A stretch of 36,806 nt of DNA from Clostridium ihumii AP5. Lineage in GTDB: Bacteria > Bacillota > Clostridia > Clostridiales > Clostridiaceae. Location of the stretch: contig NZ_CCAT010000073.1 of assembly GCF_000612845.1 (NCBI RefSeq), positions 1-36,806 of the forward strand, written 5' to 3'. The notes beneath the pieces were generated by a model. It searched no databases. It was not told where the DNA came from and worked only from the letters and a program-made list of their open reading frames with translations. Shown piece after piece: positions 1 to 9,095 of the stretch. The first letter of the stretch is position 1; each line of letters starts with the position of its first letter. The position numbers were made by a program, and so were the translations under genes.

Positions 1-230
1 TAAGAGTTAAGAGTGAAAAGTGAAAATTTATAGTTGATATTACTCACTTTGTTCCTAATATCTAAAAATAGAAATGCTTAAAAACTACGTTTTTATATTG
101 TTTTCAAATAATTTGCTCTGCAAATTTAATAAAAAATCATTCTTTAAAATTGGAAATCTAATTTTTACATTCATTTTCAATTTTCAACTTTCAACTTCCC
201 ATTAAATTAATTAGAATTCCCAAATTAAAC
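1..230. repeat. Family B interspersed repeat, copy 1
   Basis: Non-coding AT-rich copy of a roughly 200-bp element that recurs at about 4990, 23587 and 34829. The shared core runs from TTGATATTACTCACTTTG through TCCTAATATCTAAAAATAG, a small hairpin AAAAACTACGTTTTT, and a second hairpin formed by the two halves of AAATTGG and CCAATTT. Its edges are imperfect inverted repeats (AAGAGTGAAAAGTG on the left, CAACTTTCAACTT on the right). The stretch after it (ATTAATTAGAATTCCCAA) is also shared with the copies at 5130 and 35025, so a flanking family C element probably extends past the left window edge. No coding potential was seen. Confidence 0.8.
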
Positions 231-268
231 AAAAATAATTGTACTTTTCAACTTCTTTTCCTATAAAT

Positions 269-307
269 AAAGAAACTTTAAGTAAAAATTTCACTTAAAG
301 TTTCTTT
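269..307 (-). terminator. Terminator of the chemoreceptor gene ending at 314
   Basis: A 15-bp perfect stem (269-283 with 293-307, half-site AAAGAAACTTTAAGT) lies directly after the chemoreceptor stop codon. On the minus strand it is followed by an A/T-rich tract. It fits an intrinsic terminator. Confidence 0.75.
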
Positions 308-313
308 TATGAC

Positions 314-2350
314 CTACACGTTAAATCTATCTAATTCTTCCTTTATTCCCTTTGTCATGTTAGCAAGAATTTTAGAGTGTTCTGATACCTCATCTGTGGA
401 TGCATTCATTTCTTCACTTATTGCTGCTATCTCTTCTGCAGATGCAGAAACTTCTTCTGATACAGAAGACGCGCTCTGAATTCTATCCATAATTTCATCT
501 TTTCCGTGTAAAATAGCTTGTCCTATATTTATATTTTTTTCTATTTTAGGTTTCATACCTTCTACTGCATTATTTATTTTATCAAACGATGTTATTGCTT
601 TATTTATTATTTCTTCTTGTGATTTTATTTCCTCTTGAACCACTTCTGTCATTCCAACCATAGCAGTTGTTTCATTGAATACAGTAGTAAGTAATGTATT
701 TATATCTGCTGCTGAAACTTTACTTTGTTCTGCAAGTTTTCTTATTTCATCTGCAACTACCGCAAATCCTTTTCCTGCCTCTCCAACTCTTGCAGCTTCT
801 ATTGCTGCATTTAATGCTAATAAATTCGTTTGCTCTGCTATTCCATTTATAATTACTGTAATTTCATTTATCTTATTAACATTACCTTCTACATTATTTA
901 CTTTTTCAACTAACTCACTAAATGATACATTTACATTTTTAACTGAAGTTGATACACTTTCCATCTCCTCATTGCTTTCTTTTGATAACAGATGTATATT
1001 ATTACTTTCATCTCCAATTTCATTTGTTGAGTTCATAACTTCTTCTACTTGATTATTAAACTCAGATAATATGTCTACTATATTATTTATATCTTCTGAC
1101 TGCTCACCTGTACCTTTTGCAACATCTTGAATTGAATTTGCTACCGTATCTGATGAACTAGCCATCTCACTAGATAAATGAGAAAGTCCTACTGCTTGTT
1201 CTTCTAGCTCCAATGTACTTTCTTTAGTCCTATTAATCATATCACTAATCGATGATTGCATTTCATTCATAGCTCTAGACATATCTCCAAATTCATCTTT
1301 TCTAGATAATAAGTTTTTTTCTAACTTTATTGTCATGTCGCCTTTAGATATATATTTCAAATGTTCTACACTATCATCTAAAACCTTAGTCATTTTACTA
1401 GTTTGTCTATATATCAAAATAATTGCTATTACTAAACACACAACTAATGATATTACCATTGTATTTTTCATTACTTTACTTACTGCTAATATTTCAGACT
1501 CTTCTATTTTTATTGACATTATCCAATCTGCATCTTCTATCATTTTATAAACAATAATATTTTTCTTACCATCTTCTTTAAATCTTCCAAATCCACTTTT
1601 CCCATTTAACATTTTTTGTATTATTTCTTCATATTCTGAACTAAACTTACCAGTTTTATCTGATAAATTTGCTACACCAATTTCTTCATTTTTGTCATCA
1701 CTAGCTATAGTTGTTCCTTTCGAATCATACATAGCTACCCTGCCTGTTTTTCCTATTTGTATCTTTTCTATAATATGACTAAATTCATCTGATGATGCTA
1801 TTCCAACTATAACTCCTACAACTTTTTTGTTTTCCACTATTGGACTTGCATATGGAATAATCATAATACCATTATCTACTTCATTAACACTTTTTATTGG
1901 ATCATTTGCTGTAGATGTTCCTTCTAATGCCATTTTAAAATAATCCCTATCTTTTATATTTACTATACTATCTGGAAAAACTAGATTACCATTAACATCC
2001 GCTATTCCAATTCTCATAAATCCATTAGAATCTGAATATTTCTCTAGTTGTTTAACCTTTTCTTCTGGTGTTAATTTAGGGTCTGTAACTTCTTTGGCTA
2101 AAGATAGATTGTCTAATATTGTAATTTTATTAAGTATTTTTTCTATAACTAAATCACTAGAACTATTTAATATCTTTTGATAATCTTCATTTACCATAGT
2201 TACCATACCTTTATCTGATATATAAATAGCTATAAATGACAATATTAGACTTATGACAACTATTATTGCAGTAAATGTTGCAATTAGTTTACTTGATATT
2301 GAATTTTTCCTTACTTTAAATTTTATATTCTTATCTTTTTTCCCCTTCAT
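314..2350 (-). CDS. Methyl-accepting chemotaxis protein with extracellular Cache sensor (MCP-1)
   Basis: A 678-residue transmembrane chemoreceptor. TM1 is at about residues 22-44, followed by a roughly 245-residue extracytoplasmic region of double-Cache type, TM2 at about 293-313, a HAMP linker, and a long cytoplasmic coiled coil. The conserved hairpin tip ([16 protein letters not shown]) is at about residue 500 and should contact CheA/CheW. The ATG at 2350 is chosen because AAAGGAGG lies 5 nt upstream; a longer reading frame to 2437 has no ribosome binding site. The signalling half is almost identical, at protein and DNA level, to the receptor at 9533-11593, while the sensor regions differ. 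The tip reads [11 protein letters not shown], with V where A is usual. There is no C-terminal CheR-tethering pentapeptide. The ligand cannot be read from sequence. Confidence 0.95.
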   Translation of the reverse strand: MKGKKDKNIKFKVRKNSISSKLIATFTAIIVVISLILSFIAIYISDKGMVTMVNEDYQKILNSSSDLVIEKILNKITILDNLSLAKEVTDPKLTPEEKVKQLEKYSDSNGFMRIGIADVNGNLVFPDSIVNIKDRDYFKMALEGTSTANDPIKSVNEVDNGIMIIPYASPIVENKKVVGVIVGIASSDEFSHIIEKIQIGKTGRVAMYDSKGTTIASDDKNEEIGVANLSDKTGKFSSEYEEIIQKMLNGKSGFGRFKEDGKKNIIVYKMIEDADWIMSIKIEESEILAVSKVMKNTMVISLVVCLVIAIILIYRQTSKMTKVLDDSVEHLKYISKGDMTIKLEKNLLSRKDEFGDMSRAMNEMQSSISDMINRTKESTLELEEQAVGLSHLSSEMASSSDTVANSIQDVAKGTGEQSEDINNIVDILSEFNNQVEEVMNSTNEIGDESNNIHLLSKESNEEMESVSTSVKNVNVSFSELVEKVNNVEGNVNKINEITVIINGIAEQTNLLALNAAIEAARVGEAGKGFAVVADEIRKLAEQSKVSAADINTLLTTVFNETTAMVGMTEVVQEEIKSQEEIINKAITSFDKINNAVEGMKPKIEKNINIGQAILHGKDEIMDRIQSASSVSEEVSASAEEIAAISEEMNASTDEVSEHSKILANMTKGIKEELDRFNV

Positions 2351-2650
2351 AACTTGCCTCCTTTTTATAACCATTTCTTTTAATTTTTCATTGAAAAACT
2401 TATATATTTTAAAATTTAAATCAATTTTGATCAACATTATATTTTAGCTTTAACCTTATTTTATTAAGTGAATAAGATTAAATATGAGATTGTTTTCATA
2501 TATTTTAAAATTCAACTATATAATACTTATTATAATATTCGATATTATTTTCATAATTTTTAGTTATTTTTATATTTTTAACTTTTTACTATAAAATATA
2601 TATTTTTTACTTATATTTAAATTAATAATAATTAAACAACAAATTTAAAA
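2351..2650. other. AT-rich spacer between two chemoreceptor genes
   Basis: About 300 bp of extremely AT-rich DNA that holds the ribosome binding site for the downstream receptor near 2355-2362. I see no gene, repeat copy or riboswitch. The promoter for the downstream receptor is presumably here, but no convincing -35/-10 pair can be singled out in such AT-rich sequence. Confidence 0.5.
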
Positions 2651-2674
2651 CCCTGTCAACTAAATTTGACAGGG
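2651..2674 (-). terminator. Terminator of the chemoreceptor gene ending at 2687
   Basis: Stem CCCTGTCAA (2651-2659) pairs with TTGACAGGG (2666-2674) around a 6-nt loop. On the minus strand it is followed by TTTTAAATTTG. It lies 12 bp after the stop codon. Confidence 0.85.
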
Positions 2675-2686
2675 CTAACATTTTAA

Positions 2687-4723
2687 TTAATCTATTTTAA
2701 ATTTTTCTATATTTTCCTTTAATATTTTCATCATATTTAAAAGCTCTCTAGCTGATTCTGCTACATTTTGAGATGATGCATTCATTTCTTCTGATATCGC
2801 TGCAATTTCCTCTGCTGATGCTGAAACTTCCTCTGATACAGCTGAAGCATTTTGTATCCTTGTTATTATTTCATCTTTTCCCTTTTGTATCTCCATTTCA
2901 ACTTGAATATTTCTTTCTATCTTAGGTTTCATTTTTTCAACTGCACTATTTATATCGCTAAATGAGTTTATTGCATTACCAACTGTTTCAATTTGTATAC
3001 TTACCTCTTCTTTTACTACTGCTGTAGTTTTAACCATATCTATAGTTCCTTTTGATATTTTATCTAAAAGTAGTGTTATATTCTTAGAAGATGATTTTGA
3101 TTCTTCAGCAAGTTTTCTTATTTCCTCTGCTACAACTGCAAATCCTCTACCAACATCACCAGCTCTTGCAGCTTCTATTGCTGCATTTAATGCTAATAAA
3201 TTAGTTTGCTCTGCTATATCATTTATTGCATTTGTTATAACTCCTATTTTATTTATATTTTCACTTACTAAATTTACTTTAACTTCTAAGTTCCTAAATG
3301 ATTGCTTTACATTCTCAACTGATTTAACCACTTTTTCCATATCTAAATTACTATTTTTAGACATTAAATATATATTTTGATTTTCAGTTGCTACATCATT
3401 AGTAATATTTTTCACTTCTTCTAATTGTTCATTAAAATAATTCAATATCTCAACTATTTGAACTATTTCTCTTGATTGATCATCTGTTCCTTTGGCTACA
3501 TCTTGAATTGATCCTGCAACAGTATCTGCTGATGAGGACATTTCTTCAGCTAAGCTTGCTAAGTTATCAGAGTATTTATTTACATCTATACTTACTCCTC
3601 TAACACCACTTACTATTTCTATAATAGATTTTTGCATCACTTGCAATGATTTTCCTATGCTTCCTAGTTCATCTCTTCTTTCTAATATTTCTAAATCAAC
3701 TTCTTTTGTCATATCTCCATTTGCAATTACATCCAAATGTTTTTCTGTTTTTACTAACGAATTAGTCATTCTTTTAGTTTGTACAAATATAGTTAAAACT
3801 CCTATCGCTAGTAAACTTATTAAAAGTATACCCATCATATTTCTCATCATAACTATATTAGCTAAAATTTCAACTTCTTCAATACCAATTATCATATGCC
3901 AATCAGTATTCTTTATAGGTCCATAAGCTACAAAAACCTTATTATTATCAATTTTTGCTCTTACATATCCATTTTCATTAGATATTACCTTATTGTAAAT
4001 TTCTGTATAGTTATTACTTTTTTTAGCTTCTTCTTTTATATTATTTATTAATATTTCTGATTTGTTTTTATTATTTTGAGCTATAAGTTTTCCATCATTA
4101 TCAAAAATCATTATCTCTCCAGTTGAACCTATTTCTATTGAATTTGCTATATCTGATAACTTTTTAGTATCTGTAACAGCAATTATAGCTCCAATTATTT
4201 TATTATTTTCCTTAATAGGAGTAGCATATACTACAACTAATTTTTCACTATCTTTCAAATTTAAATTTTCTATTGGATTACTCATAACAGTTTTCCCATC
4301 AAGTGCATTTTTTAAATAATCACTACTTTGAATATTAGCTTCAAAGTCATTGAACGTTGTCTTTCCATTCAAGTCAGATACTCCAACTCTTATAAATCCA
4401 TTATTCTTTGCATATTTTTGTAAAATTTCAGCTTTAAATTTGTTATCTATTTTGGAATCTGAAATTTCCTCATCCATAGCTAAATTTTCAATTGTATTCA
4501 TTTTCTTTATCATTTGTTCATTTACCATATCACTAGATAATTTTAATATTTTAGTATAGTTTTCTCCTATAGATTCCATCATTGCTTTTTTAGATATAAC
4601 AAGTACTAAAGAAGTTAAACTTATACTGATAACTGCTATAATAAGTGTAAAACTTATTATTAGACGTTTCGATATTGAACTTTTATATCCATTTTTTTTA
4701 TTTCCACTTTTTGTTTTTCTCAT
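2687..4723 (-). CDS. Methyl-accepting chemotaxis protein with extracellular Cache sensor (MCP-2)
   Basis: A 678-residue chemoreceptor with the same plan as its neighbours: TM1 at about 21-43, a Cache-like sensor region with a short PIKENN/GAIIAV segment typical of the distal Cache lobe, TM2 at about 293-312, HAMP, then the methylated coiled coil with the tip [18 protein letters not shown] near residue 499. The ATG at 4723 (MRKTKSG) is preferred because GGAG sits 8 nt upstream. The earlier ATG at 4744 has no ribosome binding site. It is clearly more diverged from MCP-1 and MCP-3 than those are from each other. It has its own terminator, so it is probably monocistronic. The ligand is unknown. 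Confidence 0.95.
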   Translation of the reverse strand: MRKTKSGNKKNGYKSSISKRLIISFTLIIAVISISLTSLVLVISKKAMMESIGENYTKILKLSSDMVNEQMIKKMNTIENLAMDEEISDSKIDNKFKAEILQKYAKNNGFIRVGVSDLNGKTTFNDFEANIQSSDYLKNALDGKTVMSNPIENLNLKDSEKLVVVYATPIKENNKIIGAIIAVTDTKKLSDIANSIEIGSTGEIMIFDNDGKLIAQNNKNKSEILINNIKEEAKKSNNYTEIYNKVISNENGYVRAKIDNNKVFVAYGPIKNTDWHMIIGIEEVEILANIVMMRNMMGILLISLLAIGVLTIFVQTKRMTNSLVKTEKHLDVIANGDMTKEVDLEILERRDELGSIGKSLQVMQKSIIEIVSGVRGVSIDVNKYSDNLASLAEEMSSSADTVAGSIQDVAKGTDDQSREIVQIVEILNYFNEQLEEVKNITNDVATENQNIYLMSKNSNLDMEKVVKSVENVKQSFRNLEVKVNLVSENINKIGVITNAINDIAEQTNLLALNAAIEAARAGDVGRGFAVVAEEIRKLAEESKSSSKNITLLLDKISKGTIDMVKTTAVVKEEVSIQIETVGNAINSFSDINSAVEKMKPKIERNIQVEMEIQKGKDEIITRIQNASAVSEEVSASAEEIAAISEEMNASSQNVAESARELLNMMKILKENIEKFKID

Positions 4724-4893
4724 AATATTCACTCCAATTTTCATAAAAAAACATAAGCAAATACAATTTATATTGTCTTATTAAATTTGTTCCTCATTAT
4801 TGTAATTCCTTTTTTTTACATATAATAGTATTTCCCTAATATTATTATATATTTTTCAGCCAATTGATTTACTATTATTTTAATTAATTATTA

Positions 4894-5188
4894 TATAGGG
4901 TTCCAAGTTCAAATTTAAAATAACATTTTTATCAAAAATACTACTTAAATTACATGATATTCCTATTTTTATATTTGAAACCAACTAAAAAGTAAGAGTG
5001 AAGAATGAAAAGTTATTGTTGATATTACTCACTTTGTTTCTAATCTCTAAAAATAGAAACATATAAAAAATCATTCTTTAAAATTACAAATCCAATTTTT
5101 ACATTCACTTTCAACTTTCCATTTTCAATTAAATTAATTAGAATTCCAACTGAAAAAATAATTGTATTTTTCAGCTTGAAACCCTATA
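4894..5188. repeat. Family C MITE-like element carrying an inner family B copy
   Basis: The left end TATAGGGTTCCAAGTTCAAA matches the reverse complement of the right end, TATAGGGTTTCAAGCTGAAA, giving roughly 20-bp terminal inverted repeats. The inner part (about 4988-5140) is a family B copy, so the structure looks like one element nested in another. No transposase is encoded. At the right edge the TATA is shared with the start of another C end (5187 onward), so two elements abut at a CCCTATATAGGG palindrome. Confidence 0.75.
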
Positions 5189-5240
5189 TAGGGTTCCAAG
5201 TTCAAATTTTAAATAATATATTTATCAATTGAAAAACTTT
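5187..5240. repeat. Partial family C element end
   Basis: TATAGGGTTCCAAGTTC followed by AAATTTTAAATAATATATTTATCAA-like sequence, matching the left part of the element that starts at 34737. The similarity stops just before the inverted-repeat structure that begins at 5251, so this copy is truncated or interrupted there. Confidence 0.6.
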
Positions 5241-5250
5241 TTTCTTTTAT

Positions 5251-5635
5251 CAAGAAACAGGGATTATTTAAATTAGTATTTCTTTAAAAATTGATTTAGA
5301 AAATCTTATTAATTTGTTTTTTATTTTCAAGACCTGAACCCAAGGACGGGTTCAGCGACTGCCTAGACAGGACGTCGTGTGAACTAAATTTAGAAATATG
5401 TAATTGAAAATTTAATGTATATTTTTTATAAATCAAGGAAGTAATTCGCATCAATAATGGCATTTTATTAATGTGAATTACTGACGAAGAGTTATGAAAA
5501 ATAGACTAAAATTTAATTACATAGCTCTTAATTTAGTTCACTTATAGCCGTTTAGTCTTGGAAATAAAATAGCAAATTTATTAGAGTTTCTTTGAAATTT
5601 TTATGAATAACGTTTTAAATAATTACTGTTTCTTG
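5251..5635 (+). ncRNA. Candidate structured non-coding RNA in a long inverted repeat (possibly raiA-like)
   Basis: Nested helices are visible: an outer arm CAAGAAACAG (5251-5260) with CTGTTTCTTG (5626-5635) and imperfect pairing along about 80 bp inward; CAAGAC (5328-5333) with GTCTTG (5555-5560); hairpin TGAACCC/GGGTTCA (5335-5354); CGAC/GTCG (5356-5377); GTGAACTAAATT (5379-5390) with 5530-5541; ATGTAATT (5398-5405) with 5515-5522; and a 12-bp helix 5440-5451 with 5471-5482. G-T pairs in the last helix and in the outer arms form G-U only on the plus strand, where the minus strand would have C-A mismatches, so the plus strand is favoured. More than half of 5328-5380 is G+C, far above its surroundings. 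From memory the multi-helix layout and size resemble the clostridial raiA-motif RNA, but this is unverified. No clear promoter was identified. Confidence 0.6.
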
Positions 5636-5768
5636 GAATAACATTATTCTCATTTCATATTTAAATTTAATCTCATCTTCAAAATTATCTTGGAATATAT
5701 TTTGATTTTGTATACTTTTCCTTTTATATGGAAATAATTTTAAATAATTATAGCTTAATTTTAAAAAA

Positions 5769-5797
5769 TTGTCTTCAAATTGAAACATTTATTATAT
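5769..5797 (+). promoter_or_regulatory. Possible promoter for the small peptide gene
   Basis: TTGTCT (5769-5774), 17 nt, TTATAT (5792-5797). This is the best-spaced pair upstream of the small plus-strand gene. In AT-rich DNA such matches are common, so it is only suggestive. Confidence 0.3.
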
Positions 5798-5836
5798 AAA
5801 ATGTAAGTATGATATTTAAGAAAGGAGTTGTTATAT

Positions 5837-5941
5837 ATGATTTTAAAGAAGATTTCAAAATTCGTCTTAGAAGCTTTAGTTATGTGTGGTCTTTCAGCTT
5901 TATTAGGTAGTGCTGCTTTAAGTTCTGGAATAATATTGTAA
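5837..5941 (+). CDS. Small hydrophobic peptide of 34 residues, function unknown
   Basis: ATG at 5837 with a strong ribosome binding site AAAGGAG (5821-5827) at good spacing, and a stop at 5939-5941. The peptide begins with a short basic segment (MILKKISKF) and then has one hydrophobic stretch, with LVMCGLSALLGSAALSSG in its middle and a GIIL end. This suggests a membrane-inserted or secreted peptide. It is the only supported protein gene on the plus strand. It lies about 200 bp downstream of the structured RNA on the same strand and ends before a bidirectional terminator (6032-6075). It has one Cys at position 17. I do not recognise the family. It lacks the charged C-terminus of Fst/Ldr-type toxins and a recognisable AgrD layout. 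A reading frame on the opposite strand (5761-5949) has no ribosome binding site and is judged spurious. Confidence 0.6.
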   Translation: MILKKISKFVLEALVMCGLSALLGSAALSSGIIL

Positions 5942-6031
5942 ATATACATTTTTATTTTACTTATGAAATATTTTACTTATATAGTTTGATACCTTAATTT
6001 TTATAAATTAAGCTAATATAGATAAAAAATA

Positions 6032-6075
6032 AAACTTATAAAAAGATAATATAATAACTATCTTTTTATAAGTTT
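6032..6075. terminator. Bidirectional terminator between the peptide gene and btuD
   Basis: A 17-bp perfect stem, AAACTTATAAAAAGATA (6032-6048) with 6059-6075 and a 10-nt loop. On the minus strand it is followed by TTTTATTTTTTATC, and on the plus strand by ATTTATTTTATAT. It lies between two convergent genes (stops at 5941 and 6083) and can serve both. Confidence 0.8.
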
Positions 6076-6082
6076 ATTTATT

Positions 6083-6850
6083 TTATATAGTTGGCTTATA
6101 TATAATATTAATAGTACCATATTCACTATTTTCATTAACTATTGCATCAACTTCATAAACTTCTTTTATAAGCTTGGGTGTTAATATTTCCTTCGGATTT
6201 CCATATGCTACTACTTCACCATTTTTTAAAACATATATTTTATCACAGTACATGGCTGCTATGTTTAAATCATGAATTGCTGATATAACTTCAACATTTA
6301 AACTTTTCACAATAGACATTAATTGAAGTTGATATTTTATATCTAAATGATTTGTTGGTTCATCTAATATTAAACAATCTGTTTTTTGTGCTAATGCTCT
6401 TGCAAGAATTATTCTTTGTTGTTCTCCACCAGATAATGTTGAAAAACTCCTATCTTTAAAAGATAGCATATCTACTCTTTTTAATGAGTCTTCCATAATC
6501 TTATAATCTTCTTCATTATCTCTTTCCATAGCTTTTTTATGTGGTGATCTTCCCATAAGAACGATTTCCTTTACCGAAAAATCAAAATTATAGTGATTAT
6601 GTTGTGCAACTACAGCCATTTTTCTAGCAGTTTCTTTTATTGTTAAGTCCTTTATGCTTTTATCATCTAACTTCACAATTCCGCTACTTGGCTTTAATAT
6701 TCTATATATACATTTTAAAAATGTTGACTTACCACTTCCATTTGGCCCTATAATTCCAACAAACTCTTTGTTATCAACATTTATATCTATTCCTTTTAGA
6801 ATATCTAAACTTCCTATGTTTACTTTAATATCTTCTGTTCTTATATTCAT
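6083..6850 (-). CDS. btuD: Cobalamin-type ABC importer, ATP-binding protein
   Basis: A 255-residue ATPase that powers import through the neighbouring permease. Visible motifs: Walker A GPNGSGKST at about residues 35-43, ABC signature LSGGEQQR, Walker B LILDEPTNHLD, and the H-loop AIHDLN. The family (FecE/BtuD/FhuC) covers iron-siderophore, haem and cobalamin importers. Cobalamin is preferred here because the operon starts with a cobalamin riboswitch. The ATG overlaps the permease stop by 4 nt (ATGA), with AGGAGG-like sequence upstream, so translation is probably coupled. It is the last gene of the three-gene operon. Confidence 0.9.
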   Translation of the reverse strand: MNIRTEDIKVNIGSLDILKGIDINVDNKEFVGIIGPNGSGKSTFLKCIYRILKPSSGIVKLDDKSIKDLTIKETARKMAVVAQHNHYNFDFSVKEIVLMGRSPHKKAMERDNEEDYKIMEDSLKRVDMLSFKDRSFSTLSGGEQQRIILARALAQKTDCLILDEPTNHLDIKYQLQLMSIVKSLNVEVISAIHDLNIAAMYCDKIYVLKNGEVVAYGNPKEILTPKLIKEVYEVDAIVNENSEYGTINIIYKPTI

Positions 6851-7941
6851 TGGTTATTGCCTCCAAATCCATAAGTTCTTTTTATCATTAACCAAATAAA
6901 ACATGGAGCACCTATGGCTGATATTAATATACCTATTGGTATTTCAGCTCCTTTAACTATTATTCTTGATAAAACATCTGCCCATGTTAAAAATATTGCA
7001 CCTACTATAGCTGCTATTGGAATTATTTTTTTATGATCAGTTCCAAATATCATTCTAACAAGGTGTGGAATAATTAAACCTACAAATCCTATCATTCCTG
7101 ATGAATAAACTAATACTCCAATCATTAATGATGTTATAATTAAATAAACATGTCTATATATATGTAAATTTGTTCCAAGCGTTATAGATACTTCATCACC
7201 TAATAACATTAAATTTAAAGTTCTACTTTGTGTTATAAAAAATATAGTTCCTATTAATATTATAGGTATAATAAATATTATGTCACTCCATTTTGCCCCT
7301 GCTAAACTTCCCATAAGCCAAAACGTTATAGTTTTCATACCCTCTGCATTATTAGATATATATACTATTAAATTAGAAAATGCACTACAAACAGCACTTA
7401 GTGCCATCCCTCCTAACAATAATTTTGTAGAATTAGTTGGGCCTCCAATGTTAGATAACAATAATACTAATATTGATATCAAAAATGCTCCTATAAATCC
7501 ACAAATCCCTATAGCATTACTACCAAATGTAGTTCCTACACCTAAAAGCACTGCCATAGTTGCTCCAAGAGATGCTCCTGATGATATTCCAAGTATATAT
7601 GGATCTGCTAATGGATTTTTTACAACTGCTTGCATTACTATACCAACTACAGCAAGTCCCATTCCAACTGCAACTGCTAAAATTATTCTTGGAAGCCTTA
7701 TAAGCCAAACAACATCATGTATAGGTCCACTACCTAATACACTTCCATCTCCTATATGAAATAATTCATAAAATATTATCTTATAAACTTCTTTTATACT
7801 TATATTTGCAGAACCTAAAGTTACTGCATAACCAATTGAAAATATTAATATGACTAACAGTATAATAGAAACACCTATATATATAGGTGTTCCTTTTAAT
7901 AAGCCATTTTTCTTATCTCTTACATAAGTTTTTCTGCTCAT
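6847..7941 (-). CDS. btuC: Cobalamin-type ABC importer, FecCD/BtuC permease
   Basis: A 364-residue integral membrane protein with about ten hydrophobic segments, of the FecCD family. Characteristic stretches include RLPRIILAVAVGMGLAVVG, NPLADPYILGISSGASLGA and GLIIPHLVRMIFGTDH, the last being the loop that couples to the ATPase. It forms the corrinoid channel with two BtuD subunits and accepts substrate from the lipoprotein encoded upstream. The start has AGGAG 6 nt upstream. It follows btuF by 9 bp. Confidence 0.9.
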   Translation of the reverse strand: MSRKTYVRDKKNGLLKGTPIYIGVSIILLVILIFSIGYAVTLGSANISIKEVYKIIFYELFHIGDGSVLGSGPIHDVVWLIRLPRIILAVAVGMGLAVVGIVMQAVVKNPLADPYILGISSGASLGATMAVLLGVGTTFGSNAIGICGFIGAFLISILVLLLSNIGGPTNSTKLLLGGMALSAVCSAFSNLIVYISNNAEGMKTITFWLMGSLAGAKWSDIIFIIPIILIGTIFFITQSRTLNLMLLGDEVSITLGTNLHIYRHVYLIITSLMIGVLVYSSGMIGFVGLIIPHLVRMIFGTDHKKIIPIAAIVGAIFLTWADVLSRIIVKGAEIPIGILISAIGAPCFIWLMIKRTYGFGGNNQ

Positions 7942-7950
7942 TTACTTCTC

Positions 7951-8997
7951 CTATTTTGCTAAGTCAGGATATAATCCTTTAGCAAAAGCATTTATTCCAT
8001 CTATAGTTCTAATTCCACTAGAATACATATCACCTAATGGTATTGCATAAATTCTCTTATTTTTAACTGCACTTAAACTTGCATATGCAGGATTTTCTAA
8101 TATTTTATTTACTGCTTCTTTTGGAACATTTTCATCTCCTCTATCCATGTAGCTTACAAATATACAATCTGGATTTGCAGAAATTAAGTCTTCAGCTCCA
8201 ATAGATTTACCTTCTGTTTTTACAAGTTCTGCACCTAACTTATTAATCATATCTCCAGCTAACGTATTTTCCCCATAAACACGTATATTATCTTTTCCAA
8301 ATTCAATTACCATTGTTTTAACTTTTTCTTTATCTTTAACTGATTTTGATACTTCTTCTACCTTATTAGTTATTTCATCAACTAATTTTTGAGCTCTGTC
8401 TTCTACATTAAATATTTTTCCAATATTTAATATATCATCAATTTCATTTTGCATAGTGCTTTTTTCTAAAACTCCACTATTTAAGGACATATATGTATTC
8501 GTTCCATTCTGTTGCCAGTAATCTACTTCTCCTAATCTCTTTTCATCAAATAATGAATACCATCCTAATATAAAATCAGGTTTTTGCATAACAATATTTT
8601 CTTTTGATGGAGTAAATTCTTCTAAATAATTAATTTTTTTGAAAGCCTCTTCATATTCTGGTTTTACAGGATGATCAAGTCCTGCTGCTGCTACTATTTT
8701 ATCTTCTAAGCCTAATGCTAATAAAGTTTCAATAGAATTTTGATATACTGCAACAACTTTTTCTGGTGCTTTTTCAAAAGTCATTTCTACTGGCTCTTTG
8801 CTATATTTATAATTTTTAATAGTTACTGGATAATTTGATTTTTTATCAGCTTCTTTTTCAGCTGATACTTTTGTATTTGATGCATTTGATGTGTCTTTAG
8901 AATTGTTAGTACCACATCCTACTAATCCTAAAGTGATAGTAGCACTTAATACTAATGCCATAAGTTTTGTTAATTTTTTTTGATTAAATCTATTCAT
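7951..8997 (-). CDS. btuF: Cobalamin-type ABC importer, substrate-binding lipoprotein
   Basis: A 348-residue periplasmic-binding-fold protein. The N-terminus is a lipoprotein signal (basic MNRFNQKK, hydrophobic core, lipobox LVGC at about residues 25-28), so it should be tethered outside the membrane. A Ser/Asn/Lys-rich linker follows, then the helical-backbone binding domain with VVAVYQNSIETLLALG and the C-terminal TIDGINAFAKGLYPDL. On sequence alone it could bind iron-siderophore or haem. The upstream cobalamin riboswitch makes a corrinoid the likely ligand. The ATG has GGGAGG 6 nt upstream, and that site overlaps a possible sequestering stem (9007-9012 with 9034-9039). Confidence 0.9.
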   Translation of the reverse strand: MNRFNQKKLTKLMALVLSATITLGLVGCGTNNSKDTSNASNTKVSAEKEADKKSNYPVTIKNYKYSKEPVEMTFEKAPEKVVAVYQNSIETLLALGLEDKIVAAAGLDHPVKPEYEEAFKKINYLEEFTPSKENIVMQKPDFILGWYSLFDEKRLGEVDYWQQNGTNTYMSLNSGVLEKSTMQNEIDDILNIGKIFNVEDRAQKLVDEITNKVEEVSKSVKDKEKVKTMVIEFGKDNIRVYGENTLAGDMINKLGAELVKTEGKSIGAEDLISANPDCIFVSYMDRGDENVPKEAVNKILENPAYASLSAVKNKRIYAIPLGDMYSSGIRTIDGINAFAKGLYPDLAK

Positions 8998-9095
8998 TTT
9001 ATCCTCCCGTTATATAAAAAAATACTATAATTTTAACGGATATAAGGACACTCTAAGGAATGATATATCTCTCTGTACCGAAGAGTATCATTATA

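Noticed and set aside
5837-5941. AgrD-type autoinducer or type I toxin identity for the small peptide
   Set aside because: No Cys in the expected thiolactone position, no acidic C-terminal tail as in AgrD, and no charged C-terminus as in Fst/Ldr toxins.
5761-5949. Minus-strand reading frame of 62 codons
   Set aside because: No ribosome binding site, and antisense to a plus-strand frame that has a strong one.
7280-7759. Long plus-strand frames opposite btuC, groEL, pilB and the chemoreceptors
   Set aside because: They mirror strongly coding minus-strand genes of known families, lack ribosome binding sites and have low-complexity Ser/Ile-rich products.
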